Shown here in pieces: positions 5,913 to 12,782 of a stretch of DNA of 12,782 nucleotides. The position numbers were made by a program, and so were the translations under genes. How positions within the stretch are numbered: the first letter of the stretch is position 1; the number at the start of each line of letters is the position of its first letter. The stretch is taken from assembly GCA_023435825.1 (NCBI GenBank), contig JAEZMB010000109.1, positions 1 to 12,782 of the forward strand. Reading direction: 5' to 3'. The notes beneath the pieces were generated by a model, which worked only from the letters and a program-made list of their open reading frames with translations, did no database searches and was not told the DNA's origin. The DNA comes from Pseudomonadota bacterium. GTDB taxonomy: Bacteria; Desulfobacterota; Desulfovibrionia; Desulfovibrionales; Desulfovibrionaceae.

Positions 5913-6759
5913 CGAAGAGGCGGCAAGCGTCCTCACCGGCCGGGTCATCCTCGGGCCGGGCCTGGCCGGCCCGGGCGAGACCACCGTGGCCGAGCTGGAA
6001 GCCCACCGCTCCCCCGAGGAACTCGAAAAAGTCGAAGCCCGGTTCTGGGAACGCCTGCGGGCCAAGGCCACGGCCAAGGCCCAGGCCATCCTGACCGAGG
6101 CCATGGCCGAGGCCGATCGCCTGCGCGAGACGGCCCGGCAGGAAGGCTACGCCGCCGGCCACGCCGAAGGACGGGCCGACGCCGATGCGGCCGCCGCCGA
6201 AGCCGCCGCCGCCGCCGCCGCCGAGCACGAAGCCACCCTGGACCACCTCGGCGCCTCCTTCGGGGGCATGGCCGAGGCCCTGACCACTGAGCGCGCCCGT
6301 GTCTGGGATCTCCAGCGCGACGAATTTCTGACGCTTTTGCGCCTGGCCGTGGAGCGCACCGTCAACGTGGCCATCGACGCCCGGCGCGAGGAAATCCTGG
6401 CCGCCCTGCTGCACGAGGCCCTGGAAGCCATCGACGCCAAGGCCGAACCCACGCTGACCGTCCACCCCGAGGACGAGGCCCTCCTGCGCGAGCTGCTCAC
6501 GCGGGCCAAGGCCGAACGCCCGGCCCTGGCCCGGGTGTCCGTGCGCGTCAATCCGGCCCTCGTTCCCGGCAGCATTTACCTCGAATACCCCGAAGGCTTG
6601 GTCGACAACACCATTGCCAGCCGGTTCGCCGAAGTCGAAGCCATTTTCGCCCATCTGGCCGCCGCCCCGGCTCCGGGCGAGGCTGGCGAGGCGGCCCCCG
6701 ACGCCGGCCAGGACGGCCTGACGCCGGCCGAGACCGGAGACGGCCATGCCCACGGTTGA
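5899..6759 (+). CDS. fliH: Flagellar export ATPase regulator FliH
   Basis: A 286-residue protein of the FliH/SctL family, which binds the FliI ATPase, restrains its activity and links it to the C ring. Sequence is poorly conserved in this family, but three features support the call: position between fliG and fliI, the glycine ladder A79-xxx-G83-xxx-G87-xxx-G91-xxx-A95 typical of FliH, and a C-terminal domain (about 130-255) with LLRLAVERTVNVAI and PGSIYLEYPEGLVDNTIASR. Residues 96-109 are almost all alanine, partly from a GCC repeat. The C-terminus (about 256-286) is a Pro/Gly/Ala tail ending HAHG. The start has GGAGG five bases upstream. It overlaps fliG and fliI by 14 bases each, which implies coupled translation. 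Confidence 0.92.
   Translation: MSLSDEEAASVLTGRVILGPGLAGPGETTVAELEAHRSPEELEKVEARFWERLRAKATAKAQAILTEAMAEADRLRETARQEGYAAGHAEGRADADAAAAEAAAAAAAEHEATLDHLGASFGGMAEALTTERARVWDLQRDEFLTLLRLAVERTVNVAIDARREEILAALLHEALEAIDAKAEPTLTVHPEDEALLRELLTRAKAERPALARVSVRVNPALVPGSIYLEYPEGLVDNTIASRFAEVEAIFAHLAAAPAPGEAGEAAPDAGQDGLTPAETGDGHAHG
6202..6222 (+). repeat. In-frame (GCC)7 repeat in fliH
   Basis: Seven perfect GCC units encode Ala102-Ala108 of FliH, within a longer alanine-rich helix that follows the glycine ladder. Because the unit is three bases, slippage would change helix length without breaking the frame. Confidence 0.8.
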
Positions 6760-8071
6760 CGCCGCCGGCGCAATCTCGCTGCTGTCCGCCATGCAGCCCA
6801 TGAAGACCTACGGCAAGGTCTCCAAGGTCGTGGGGCTTATCGCCGAGGGGCGCGGCATCCGCGCGCCGGTGGGGTCGGTGTGCCACATGCTGCCCCAGGG
6901 CGAGGCCCCGGGCACGGAAGTGCCGGCCGAGGTGGTGGGCTTTCGCGACGGGGCCTGCCTGTTCATGCCCTACGGCGACCTGCGCGGCATTTCCCCCGGG
7001 ACCCTTATCCGCAACACCAGCACGCCGCCGCTGTTTCCGGTCGGCCGGCGCTACCTGGGCCGGGTGATCGACGCCTTCGGCAATCCCATCGACAACGGCG
7101 AGCCCATCGTGCCGCGCCGCTTCAATCCCATCTTCGCCCCGGCCCCCTCGCCCATGGACCGGCCGCGCATCTGCGACCCCATGGACGTGGGCGTGCGGGC
7201 CATAAACGGCTGCCTGACCCTGGGCAAGGGCCAGCGCGTGGGCATCATGGCCGGCTCGGGCGTGGGCAAGTCCACGCTCATGGGCATGATCGCCCGCAAC
7301 ACCGTGGCCGACGTCAACGTCATCGGGCTGGTGGGCGAACGCGGCCGCGAGCTGCGGGAATTCATCGAAAAGGACCTCGGCCCGGAAGGCATGGCCCGGT
7401 CGGTGGTGGTGGTGGCCACCTCGGACCAGAGTCCGCTGATCCGTATGCGCGCCGCCTACGCCGCCACGGCCATGGCCGAATTTTTCCGCGACGAGGGCAG
7501 CGACGTCATCCTCATGATGGACTCCGTCACCCGCTTCGCCATGGCCGGACGCGAGGTCGGCCTGGCCGCCGGCGAACCGCCCACCACGCGCGGCTACACG
7601 CCCTCGGTCTTCGCCCAGCTGCCCAAGCTCCTGGAACGGGCCGGCAGAAACGGCCTTGGCAGCATCACCGGCATCTACACCGTGCTGGTCGACGGCGACG
7701 ACTTCAACGAACCCATCGCCGACAGCGTGCGCTCCATCCTTGACGGGCATATCGTCCTGACCCGCGACCTGGCCGACCAGGGCCATTTCCCGGCCATCGA
7801 CGTGCTGCGAAGCATCAGCCGTCTGCGCTCCGACGTGACGCCCAAGGACGCCCTTGCCGCCTCGCGCGAGCTCATCCGCTTGCTCGCCACCTACCGGCGC
7901 GTGGAAGACATGGTCAACATCGGGGCCTACGCCCGGGGAGCCAACCCGGAAATCGACCGGGCCATAGACATGATCGGCCCCATCAACACCTTCCTGCGCC
8001 AGGACGTGGCCGAGCGCCAGACCCTGGAAGAGTGCTTCCAGGCCGTCATCGCCCTCATCGGCAAGCCGTAA
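6746..8071 (+). CDS. fliI: Flagellar type III export ATPase FliI
   Basis: A 441-residue ATPase that energises flagellar protein export, related to the F1 beta subunit. Walker A is GSGVGKST (170-177), the catalytic glutamate lies in GERGRE (197-202, E198), and Walker B is VILMMDS (254-260, D259), followed by VTRFAMAGREVGLAAGEPPT and the family segment GYTPSVFAQLPKLLERAG. The N-terminal beta-barrel domain and the C-terminal helical domain (about 360-441) are complete. Length is normal. GGAG lies six bases upstream of the ATG. It is the last flagellar gene here: fliJ, which often follows, is not present before the next gene. Confidence 0.97.
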   Translation: MPTVDAAGAISLLSAMQPMKTYGKVSKVVGLIAEGRGIRAPVGSVCHMLPQGEAPGTEVPAEVVGFRDGACLFMPYGDLRGISPGTLIRNTSTPPLFPVGRRYLGRVIDAFGNPIDNGEPIVPRRFNPIFAPAPSPMDRPRICDPMDVGVRAINGCLTLGKGQRVGIMAGSGVGKSTLMGMIARNTVADVNVIGLVGERGRELREFIEKDLGPEGMARSVVVVATSDQSPLIRMRAAYAATAMAEFFRDEGSDVILMMDSVTRFAMAGREVGLAAGEPPTTRGYTPSVFAQLPKLLERAGRNGLGSITGIYTVLVDGDDFNEPIADSVRSILDGHIVLTRDLADQGHFPAIDVLRSISRLRSDVTPKDALAASRELIRLLATYRRVEDMVNIGAYARGANPEIDRAIDMIGPINTFLRQDVAERQTLEECFQAVIALIGKP

Positions 8072-8256
8072 TTTCCCTTCCCTCGCGCCCCGCCGCCCTT
8101 GCCTGCCGCCCGGCCTCGGGCTACATCTCCCGGTCCCGACGTCTTTTATTCCCTTGCCGGCCCGATGCGGCCAAACCGTGGCGGCCGTGGCCAACGACGG
8201 TCTGCTGTACGCCAAGCGTTCGGGAACGCGCCCCAACCACCAACCGGACCACTGCC

Positions 8257-9402
8257 ATGAACCCCGCCTGCAAGGACATCACCTCGTTTCTCGTCATGGA
8301 CATCCTCGAACGCGCCCAGGCCATCGAGGCGGCCGGCCACCGCGTCATCCACCTGGAGATCGGCGAACCGGATTTCGATATTCCCGAGTGCGTCAAGGAC
8401 GCGGCCCAAAAGGCCGTGGCCGAGGGCCGCACCCATTATACCCACAGCCTGGGCATCCGCGAACTGCGCGAGGCCCTGTGCGCCCTTTACGCCGACGAAT
8501 ACGGGGTCACCATCAGCCCGGAGCGGATTCTGGTCGCCGGCGGCACCTCGCCGGCCATGCTGCTGGCCTTCGGCGTCCTGGCCCGGCCGGGCAAGCACAT
8601 GCTGCTCACCGATCCGGCCTATGCCTGCTACCCCAATTTCCTGCGCTTCACCGGCCTGACGCCGCGCTACGTCCCGGTGGCCGAGGAAGACGGCTTCCAG
8701 TGGACGCCGCAGCGCATCTGGGAATCGGTGAGCGAGGACACCGCCGCCATCCTGCTCAATTCGCCGGCCAACCCGACGGGCACGCTGCTGTCCGACGACG
8801 CCCTGGAGGCGGCCTGCGCCTGCGGCGCGCCGGTGGTGTCCGACGAGATCTACCACGGCCTGACCTACAGCGGTCCGGCCCGCAGCGCCTTGCAGTTTTC
8901 CGGCGACGCCCTGGTGTTAAACGGCTTTTCCAAGCGCTTCGCCATGACCGGCCTGCGCCTGGGCTATCTCATCGCGCCGCCCTCGCTCATGCCGCTATTG
9001 CAAAAGCTCCAGCAAAATCTGTTCATTTGCGCCTCGTCCGTGGCCCAATGGGCCGGTCTGGCCGCGCTGTCCCCGGACGGGCTGGCCGCGGCCGAGGCCA
9101 TGCGCCAGACCTACGACGCCCGGCGCAAGGTCCTTCTGGCCGGGCTGTCGCGCCTGGGGCTGTCGCCGCGCGTGGAGCCCACCGGCGCGTTTTACGTGTT
9201 CGTGCGGGCCGACCACCTGCACCCCAACTCCCTGGCCCTGGCCTACGACATCCTGGAAAAGGCCCATGTAGGCGTCACCCCGGGCATCGACTTCGGCCCG
9301 GGCGGCGAGGGGCATCTGCGGTTTTCCTACGCCAACTCCCTGGAAAACATCGAGGAGGGCCTGGTCCGGCTGGAGCGGTACATTACCGACCATTGCCGGT
9401 AG
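8257..9402 (+). CDS. PLP-dependent class I/II aminotransferase
   Basis: A 381-residue fold-type I aminotransferase of the aspartate/aromatic aminotransferase family, cytosolic, moving an amino group between an amino acid and a 2-oxo acid. Visible residues are LEIGEPDFD (33-41), the NPTG loop (172-175), SDEIYHG (195-201, D196 binding the pyridine nitrogen), the PLP lysine in NGFSKRF (K226), and a C-terminal arginine in LRFSYANS (R355) for the substrate carboxylate. The true substrate cannot be read from sequence. The ATG at 8257 is chosen by homology (FLVMDILERAQ begins at residue 11); no clear Shine-Dalgarno precedes it. The 185 bases after fliI show no convincing promoter or terminator, so read-through from the flagellar operon is possible though functionally unexplained. 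The gene ends at a strong terminator. Confidence 0.9.
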   Translation: MNPACKDITSFLVMDILERAQAIEAAGHRVIHLEIGEPDFDIPECVKDAAQKAVAEGRTHYTHSLGIRELREALCALYADEYGVTISPERILVAGGTSPAMLLAFGVLARPGKHMLLTDPAYACYPNFLRFTGLTPRYVPVAEEDGFQWTPQRIWESVSEDTAAILLNSPANPTGTLLSDDALEAACACGAPVVSDEIYHGLTYSGPARSALQFSGDALVLNGFSKRFAMTGLRLGYLIAPPSLMPLLQKLQQNLFICASSVAQWAGLAALSPDGLAAAEAMRQTYDARRKVLLAGLSRLGLSPRVEPTGAFYVFVRADHLHPNSLALAYDILEKAHVGVTPGIDFGPGGEGHLRFSYANSLENIEEGLVRLERYITDHCR

Positions 9403-9423
9403 AACACTCCCTACTCGGCCAAG

Positions 9424-9452
9424 AAAAAACCGGCTCACGGGCCGGTTTTTTT
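9424..9452. terminator. Bidirectional intrinsic terminator
   Basis: AAAAAACCGGC (9424-9434) and GCCGGTTTTTT (9441-9451) form an 11-base perfect stem with a TCACGG loop, with a T-run on either strand. It lies between the aminotransferase (plus, ends 9402) and the hybrid kinase (minus, ends 9478) and should stop transcription from both sides. Confidence 0.9.
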
Positions 9453-9477
9453 CGTTTTGACGCGGGCGGCCTGACGC

Positions 9478-11199
9478 CTACTTGGCCAGGGCGCGCTCCA
9501 TGGCCGCCGTCAGCTCGGCCGGCTCGAAGGGCTTGGTCACGTACTCGTCCATGCCCGCCTCCAGGCCCTTTTGGCGGTCGCCCTCCATGGCGTAGGCCGT
9601 CAGCGCCACCACCGGCATGGTCGGGGGCACGCCCTCCACCTGGCCCGAGCGGATGCGCCGGGTGGCCTCCAGGCCGTTTAAACGCGGCATCTGAATGTCC
9701 ATGAGCACCAGATCGTAAGCGCCCTGCTCCAGCATGGCCAGGGCTTCGCGGCCGTCGGCCGCCGCGTCCACGGCGTGGCCGAGCTTTTGGAGCGCGCGCA
9801 CCGTGAAAATGCGGTTGACCGGCTCGTCCTCGGCCAAAAGGATGCGCAGCCCGCCGCCGGGCAGCGCCGCCTTTTCGTTCTCCACGCCGCGACGCGGCGT
9901 CCGGGTCCGGCGTGTTTTGTGCGCCGGGCGCGGCAGGCCGCACTCCAGGGTGGCCGTAAACGTGCTGCCCCGGCCGGGCTCGGACACGAAGGTCACGTCG
10001 CCGCCCATCATCCGGGCCAGCCTGCGGGCGATGGCCAGCCCCAGGCCCGTGCCGCTGTACTTCTTGGTCAGGTAATCCTCGCCGATGCCGAAAGGCTCGA
10101 AGATGGCCCGCTCCCGGCCCGGCTCGATGCCGATGCCGGTGTCCTCCACCACCAGCTGCAGCCGGGCGCGCCCCTCGGGCACGGCAACGCCCTCCACGGC
10201 CGGACCGGCCCCGTCCACCGAGGCGACGCGCACCGTCACGTGGCCCCGGCGCGTATACTTGAAGGCGTTGCCCACCAGATTGATGACGATCTGTTTGATG
10301 CGGTTGGCGTCGCCAACGATCCGCTCGGGCAGGCCCGGGTCGAAAAAGTAGGCGAATTCAAAGGCGCGCGGCAGGCTCTGGGCCATGAAGTTGCGCAAAA
10401 GCGGCGTAAGCTCGGCGGCCAGCTCGAACTCCCGGGGGGCCAGGCGCAGCCGGCCGGCCTCGACGTTGGAGAGATCGAGCAGCTCGCCCACGATGTTGGT
10501 CAGCGTGGCCGCCGACTGGCGGATGACGCCCAGATACTCCCGGGTCTCCTCGTCGCCGCCCTTGTCGAGCAGGAGCTGGGCAATGCCGAGGATGCCGTTT
10601 AAGGGCGTGCGCAGTTCGTGGCTGATGTTGGCCAGAAACTGGGTCTTGGCCCGGCTGGCCGCCTCGGCCGTGCGTTTGGAGGCCAGCAGTTCCTCGGCCA
10701 GGCGCTTCTGGTCGGTGATGTCGTCAAAGGCCCAGACCACGCCCTCGGCCAGGTTGCCCGGGCTGATCTGCCGGGCGGTGACGCGAAGGGTCAGGCGCGT
10801 GCCGTCGGGGCGCAGGAATTGATGTTCGCCGATATGCATGCCTTGCTGGCCCATATCGGCATAGGCCTGACGCACGAAGGCCTCATAGGTCTGCGGGGAG
10901 TCAAACAACACCTCGGCCGTGTTCCCGACAAGGGTTTCGGCCGGGCGACCCAGCAGCTCCACGCCCCGGGCGTTGATCTTCACGAACCGGTTGTCACGGG
11001 CCAGCACCATGCCGACCAAGGCGTTCTCGAAGAGGGTCTCCATCTCGCGAAGGGCCTGGGCCAGCCGGACGTCGTCCGCCGTGGCGGCTTGGCCGGCCGG
11101 GGCCGACGGCCGACACGCGCGGCAGTCCCCCGGGGAGCTCCCGCCCTCCCGTAGGCCGCCTGCCGCCTGATCCGGCCCGCGCGTTTCGTCTCCGGCCAT
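9478..11199 (-). CDS. Soluble PAS hybrid sensor histidine kinase with receiver domain
   Basis: A 573-residue signalling kinase. Domains in order: a disordered N-terminus with one CxxC (C26, C29), a PAS domain (about 51-165, ending VVWAFDDITDQK), a dimerisation domain with the H box FLANISHELRTPLNG (188-202, phospho-acceptor H194), an ATPase domain with N box NLVGNAFKYT (307-316), G1 VEDTGIGI (351-358) and G2 GTGLGLAI (383-390), and a receiver domain (about 452-570) with ED (457-458), phospho-acceptor D501 in LMDIQMP and K556 in TKPF. All catalytic residues are present. No membrane helix is seen, so it should sense a cytoplasmic cue. There is no Hpt domain or partner response regulator nearby. 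The ATG at 11199 is preferred, with GAGGGG just upstream; a TTG at 11232 is in frame but less supported. The lipoprotein gene lies 99 bases upstream in the same direction. Confidence 0.93.
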   Translation of the reverse strand: MAGDETRGPDQAAGGLREGGSSPGDCRACRPSAPAGQAATADDVRLAQALREMETLFENALVGMVLARDNRFVKINARGVELLGRPAETLVGNTAEVLFDSPQTYEAFVRQAYADMGQQGMHIGEHQFLRPDGTRLTLRVTARQISPGNLAEGVVWAFDDITDQKRLAEELLASKRTAEAASRAKTQFLANISHELRTPLNGILGIAQLLLDKGGDEETREYLGVIRQSAATLTNIVGELLDLSNVEAGRLRLAPREFELAAELTPLLRNFMAQSLPRAFEFAYFFDPGLPERIVGDANRIKQIVINLVGNAFKYTRRGHVTVRVASVDGAGPAVEGVAVPEGRARLQLVVEDTGIGIEPGRERAIFEPFGIGEDYLTKKYSGTGLGLAIARRLARMMGGDVTFVSEPGRGSTFTATLECGLPRPAHKTRRTRTPRRGVENEKAALPGGGLRILLAEDEPVNRIFTVRALQKLGHAVDAAADGREALAMLEQGAYDLVLMDIQMPRLNGLEATRRIRSGQVEGVPPTMPVVALTAYAMEGDRQKGLEAGMDEYVTKPFEPAELTAAMERALAK

Positions 11200-11298
11200 C
11201 CGCCCCTCGCCGCTCCAACGCGTTGATGCCAACGGGTTGTCCTACCGTCAAACCTACTCCCAAGGACGGCCCGTCGCAACACGTGCTTTGAAAAAAGG

Positions 11299-11649
11299 CT
11301 AGGACCGGTCCCGACGCCGGCAGAACTGGTCGCACAAGTCGATGGCCCGATCCAGGATGCCGCCGCAGCCGTTGGTCAGATTGGCCACGTACAAGTCGTC
11401 GCCGGTCTTGCGGCACATGGTCAGACAGGCCGACAGCTCGGTCGGCGGCTGGCTGAGTTCCTGCCTGAACCGGTTGCAAATGGGATCGGAAAGACAGGCA
11501 TCGGGCCCGGGCAAGGCCGAACAGTATTCGTAGTAGTCCAGCACCGTCATCACCGGCGGTTTGTCCCCGCCAGGCCCTCCGCCCTGTCCGGCGCAGCCCG
11601 CCAGAAGCATCGTCAACACCGCCGCCAGAAGTCTCGTCCGCACCGCCAT
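11299..11649 (-). CDS. Small cysteine-rich lipoprotein
   Basis: A 116-residue protein with a clear lipoprotein signal peptide: RTRLLAAVLTMLLAGC, lipobox LAGC, lipidated C19. After a Gly-rich linker (20-30) the mature part has eight more cysteines at 43, 52, 58, 75, 79, 95, 106 and 110. C75-xxx-C79 and C106-xxx-C110 make two CX3C pairs, which on helices could be bridged by disulfides. I do not recognise the family. It should be anchored to a membrane on the periplasmic side. The ATG at 11649 is preceded by GGAG six bases upstream. It may share a transcript with the hybrid kinase (99-base gap, no terminator between), but the kinase has no periplasmic domain, so direct contact is unlikely. Confidence 0.8.
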   Translation of the reverse strand: MAVRTRLLAAVLTMLLAGCAGQGGGPGGDKPPVMTVLDYYEYCSALPGPDACLSDPICNRFRQELSQPPTELSACLTMCRKTGDDLYVANLTNGCGGILDRAIDLCDQFCRRRDRS

Positions 11650-11737
11650 GGCCGCTCCACATGTTAAGGGTTTTCAGCATGACACTGTGCCCAACAGCCG
11701 GGCTCGTGTAAAGCGTCCTGGCAATGGCCTTAACCAC

Positions 11738-11754
11738 TAATCAATATTAATCAA
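11738..11754. promoter_or_regulatory. TAATCAA tandem repeat in a divergent AT-rich intergenic region
   Basis: TAATCAA occurs at 11738-11744 and again at 11748-11754, a ten-base period that puts both copies on the same DNA face. The region 11730-11765 is the AT-rich part of the 177-base gap between the divergent lipoprotein and zinc-ribbon genes. It may be a regulator site or part of a promoter; no clear -35/-10 pair was found on either strand. Confidence 0.3.
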
Positions 11755-11826
11755 GAGATTTATGACATAGACTGACTGGTAGATGTCCGCCTTCCGTGGT
11801 CTTTCTGGAACCAAGGATGGTGCAAC

Positions 11827-12072
11827 ATGAACACGCATTCGGCCCTGCCGGCCATGCCGGCCGACCTGCGAAACGCGGTCCTGTCCCACTACACCACGTA
11901 CAGCGAAGACGGCACATTGTGCTATGTGTCGGACAAGGTGCACCGCAATTGCCCGGACTGCGGCACCGTTTTCACCGGCTCGGCCAGCCGTCTGGCCTTT
12001 GGCGGCGGTCCGGCCTGCCCGTTCTGCCGGGGCCTGGCCTCAACCCCCCTGCGCGAGGCGGGCTGGTCATGA
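11827..12072 (+). CDS. Small zinc-ribbon protein, phage-like context
   Basis: An 81-residue protein whose C-terminal half holds CPDC (42-45) and CPFC (64-67), a four-cysteine zinc ribbon with 18 residues between pairs; C32 is an extra cysteine. The spacing and the CG...RL pattern recall the TraR/DksA zinc finger, but the long helical hairpin of DksA is absent. Phage Mu Com is another small protein with two CxxC pairs, so a regulatory nucleic-acid-binding role is one option. The ATG at 11827 has AAGGA nine bases upstream. Its stop codon overlaps the next start (ATGA at 12069-12072). Function is not established. Confidence 0.7.
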   Translation: MNTHSALPAMPADLRNAVLSHYTTYSEDGTLCYVSDKVHRNCPDCGTVFTGSASRLAFGGGPACPFCRGLASTPLREAGWS

Positions 12073-12296
12073 ACGCCGCCTCACCCGCCGCCTCGCGCAA
12101 ACTCTGGGCCGCCGCCCTGGCCATCGCCGCCGTGGCCCTTAGCCGCAAGTACAGCCTGGGCCTGACCCCGGACGAGATCCAGGCCATCACCGACATCGCG
12201 CTGACGGCCATCGGTTCCCAGGCCGGCATCGATCTGGCCGAAAAAGCTCTGCCGCTTCTGGCCAAACCCCAAACGCCCACGGAGCCCCGGCCATGA
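12069..12296 (+). CDS. Holin-like small membrane protein
   Basis: A 75-residue protein with an N-terminal membrane helix (about 12-25, LWAAALAIAAVAL), then LSRKYSLGLTPDEIQAITDI and a second, weaker hydrophobic segment (about 38-52), ending in a Pro-rich tail. Size, topology and the pattern of a helix followed by a short LG-L-T/S-DE stretch resemble small phage membrane proteins annotated as holins. It begins in the ATGA overlap with the zinc-ribbon gene and ends in a second ATGA overlap with the next gene, so the three are probably translated as a unit. The holin call rests on form and context only. Confidence 0.65.
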   Translation: MNAASPAASRKLWAAALAIAAVALSRKYSLGLTPDEIQAITDIALTAIGSQAGIDLAEKALPLLAKPQTPTEPRP

Positions 12297-12562
12297 ATCC
12301 CGACGCCCTGGTGCTGCCGGCCTGGAGTTCGCTGCTCGTCGGCATGGCCCTGTTTTTCGCCCGCAAATGGATAAGCGACGTGGCCCGGGCCATCGACAAG
12401 CTCGAAGAGCGGATGCGGGCCTACGAAAAAGCCCAGATCGACTGCCGCCTGGAACTGGCCAAGGGCTACCCCACCCGCGAGGAGACCCTGCGCCTGGCCG
12501 AACGCCTCGACAACCACGCCACCCGCCTCGTCATCCTCGAAGAGCGCGACTTGGCCGCCTAA
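12293..12562 (+). CDS. Membrane-anchored coiled-coil protein, phage-like
   Basis: An 89-residue protein with one N-terminal membrane helix (about 8-25, LPAWSSLLVGMALFFA), followed by charged heptad-like helices (27-57 and 63-86) with KLEERMRAYEKA and LRLAERLDNHATRLVILEER. This architecture matches small phage proteins of the DUF2730 type found next to holin genes in Mu-like prophages; that is a resemblance in layout, not a confirmed family match. A spanin-like or tether role is conceivable. Translation should be coupled to the upstream gene through the ATGA at 12293-12296. Confidence 0.65.
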   Translation: MNPDALVLPAWSSLLVGMALFFARKWISDVARAIDKLEERMRAYEKAQIDCRLELAKGYPTREETLRLAERLDNHATRLVILEERDLAA

Positions 12563-12582
12563 CCACCACAAGGAGCCGCACC

Positions 12583-12681
12583 ATGTCCCTGGACAAACTC
12601 CTGGCCCTCAATCCCCACCTCACCCTGGCCGACATTCTCGCCCTGTGGCACTGGTCCGGCCCCTCGCGCCGGCTGCACTAG
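12583..12681 (+). CDS. 32-residue small protein
   Basis: A very short gene with a textbook ribosome binding site, AAGGAG seven bases before the ATG, 20 bases after the coiled-coil gene. The peptide is hydrophobic and leucine-rich in the middle (LTLADILALWHWSG) and basic at the end (PSRRLH); it could lie on or in a membrane. No family is recognised. The strong ribosome binding site and tight spacing are the reasons to call it. Confidence 0.5.
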   Translation: MSLDKLLALNPHLTLADILALWHWSGPSRRLH

Positions 12682-12707
12682 GAGAGAAGGAAGAGGGAAG
12701 ACGAAGA

Positions 12708-12722
12708 GCGGGCTCTGCCCGC
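12708..12722. repeat. GC-rich hairpin at the edge of the poly-G tract
   Basis: GCGGGC (12708-12713) and GCCCGC (12717-12722) pair around a TCT loop, 26 bases after the 32-residue gene. It could be the stem of a terminator whose T-run is lost in the poly-G sequence that starts five bases later. Confidence 0.4.
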
Positions 12723-12724
12723 GC

Positions 12725-12782
<58 letters not shown>

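Noticed and set aside
4883..6094. A 403-codon plus-strand frame overlapping fliG and fliH.
   Set aside because: It is an Arg/Pro/Gly-rich frame-shifted shadow of fliG and fliH, which have full family motifs.
6548..8236. A 562-codon minus-strand frame opposite fliI.
   Set aside because: Antisense shadow of fliI with no recognisable domain.
11660..11690. Possible sigma-54 site (GGGCACAGTGTCATGC, minus strand) upstream of the lipoprotein gene.
   Set aside because: The spacing between GG and GC is 11, not the strict 10, and the flanking consensus bases are poor.
11737..11943. A 68-codon minus-strand frame across the start of the zinc-ribbon gene.
   Set aside because: It overlaps the zinc-ribbon gene on the opposite strand, has no supported start and ends in the AT-rich promoter region.

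Overview
The window reads as a chromosomal segment of a high-GC, flagellated, Gram-negative bacterium. Gene content and style (sigma-54 flagellar promoters, a stand-alone IMP cyclohydrolase, the flgB-flgC-fliE-fliF-fliG-fliH-fliI order, strongly GC-rich third codon positions) fit the Desulfovibrionaceae best. That placement is inference from gene families, not from a marker gene. The final 56 bases are an uninterrupted run of G, which looks like a read or contig-end artefact.

Layout. Positions 37-630 (minus) encode a single-domain IMP cyclohydrolase. Its gene-free upstream stretch (631-1103) holds several inverted repeats, including a hairpin that buries the Shine-Dalgarno sequence and a pair of mutually exclusive stems. 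Positions 1104-1676 (minus) encode a five-repeat TPR protein. Between it and flgB lies a 353-base control region with two divergent, correctly spaced sigma-54 promoters and one long inverted repeat between them, a candidate enhancer. Positions 2030-8071 (plus) are a tightly packed flagellar operon for the proximal rod (FlgB, FlgC), the MS-ring adaptor and ring (FliE, FliF), the rotor switch (FliG), and the export ATPase with its regulator (FliI, FliH). An aminotransferase (8257-9402) follows in the same direction and ends at a strong bidirectional terminator (9424-9452). On the other side of the terminator, running toward it, are a soluble PAS/histidine kinase/receiver hybrid (9478-11199) and, upstream of it, a small cysteine-rich lipoprotein (11299-11649).

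The last kilobase (11827-12681, plus) is a run of four very small genes: a zinc-ribbon protein, a holin-like membrane protein, a membrane-anchored coiled-coil protein and a 32-residue peptide. The first three are joined by ATGA overlaps. The set resembles a phage late or lysis module and may be the edge of a prophage, tailocin or gene-transfer-agent locus cut off by the poly-G end.

How the parts fit. The most coherent signal is that the TPR gene and the flagellar operon share one sigma-54 control region, which makes the TPR protein a candidate flagellar accessory factor. The purine gene seems to be controlled separately, possibly through its structured leader. I found no CRISPR array, tRNA, rRNA, transposase or complete defence system.
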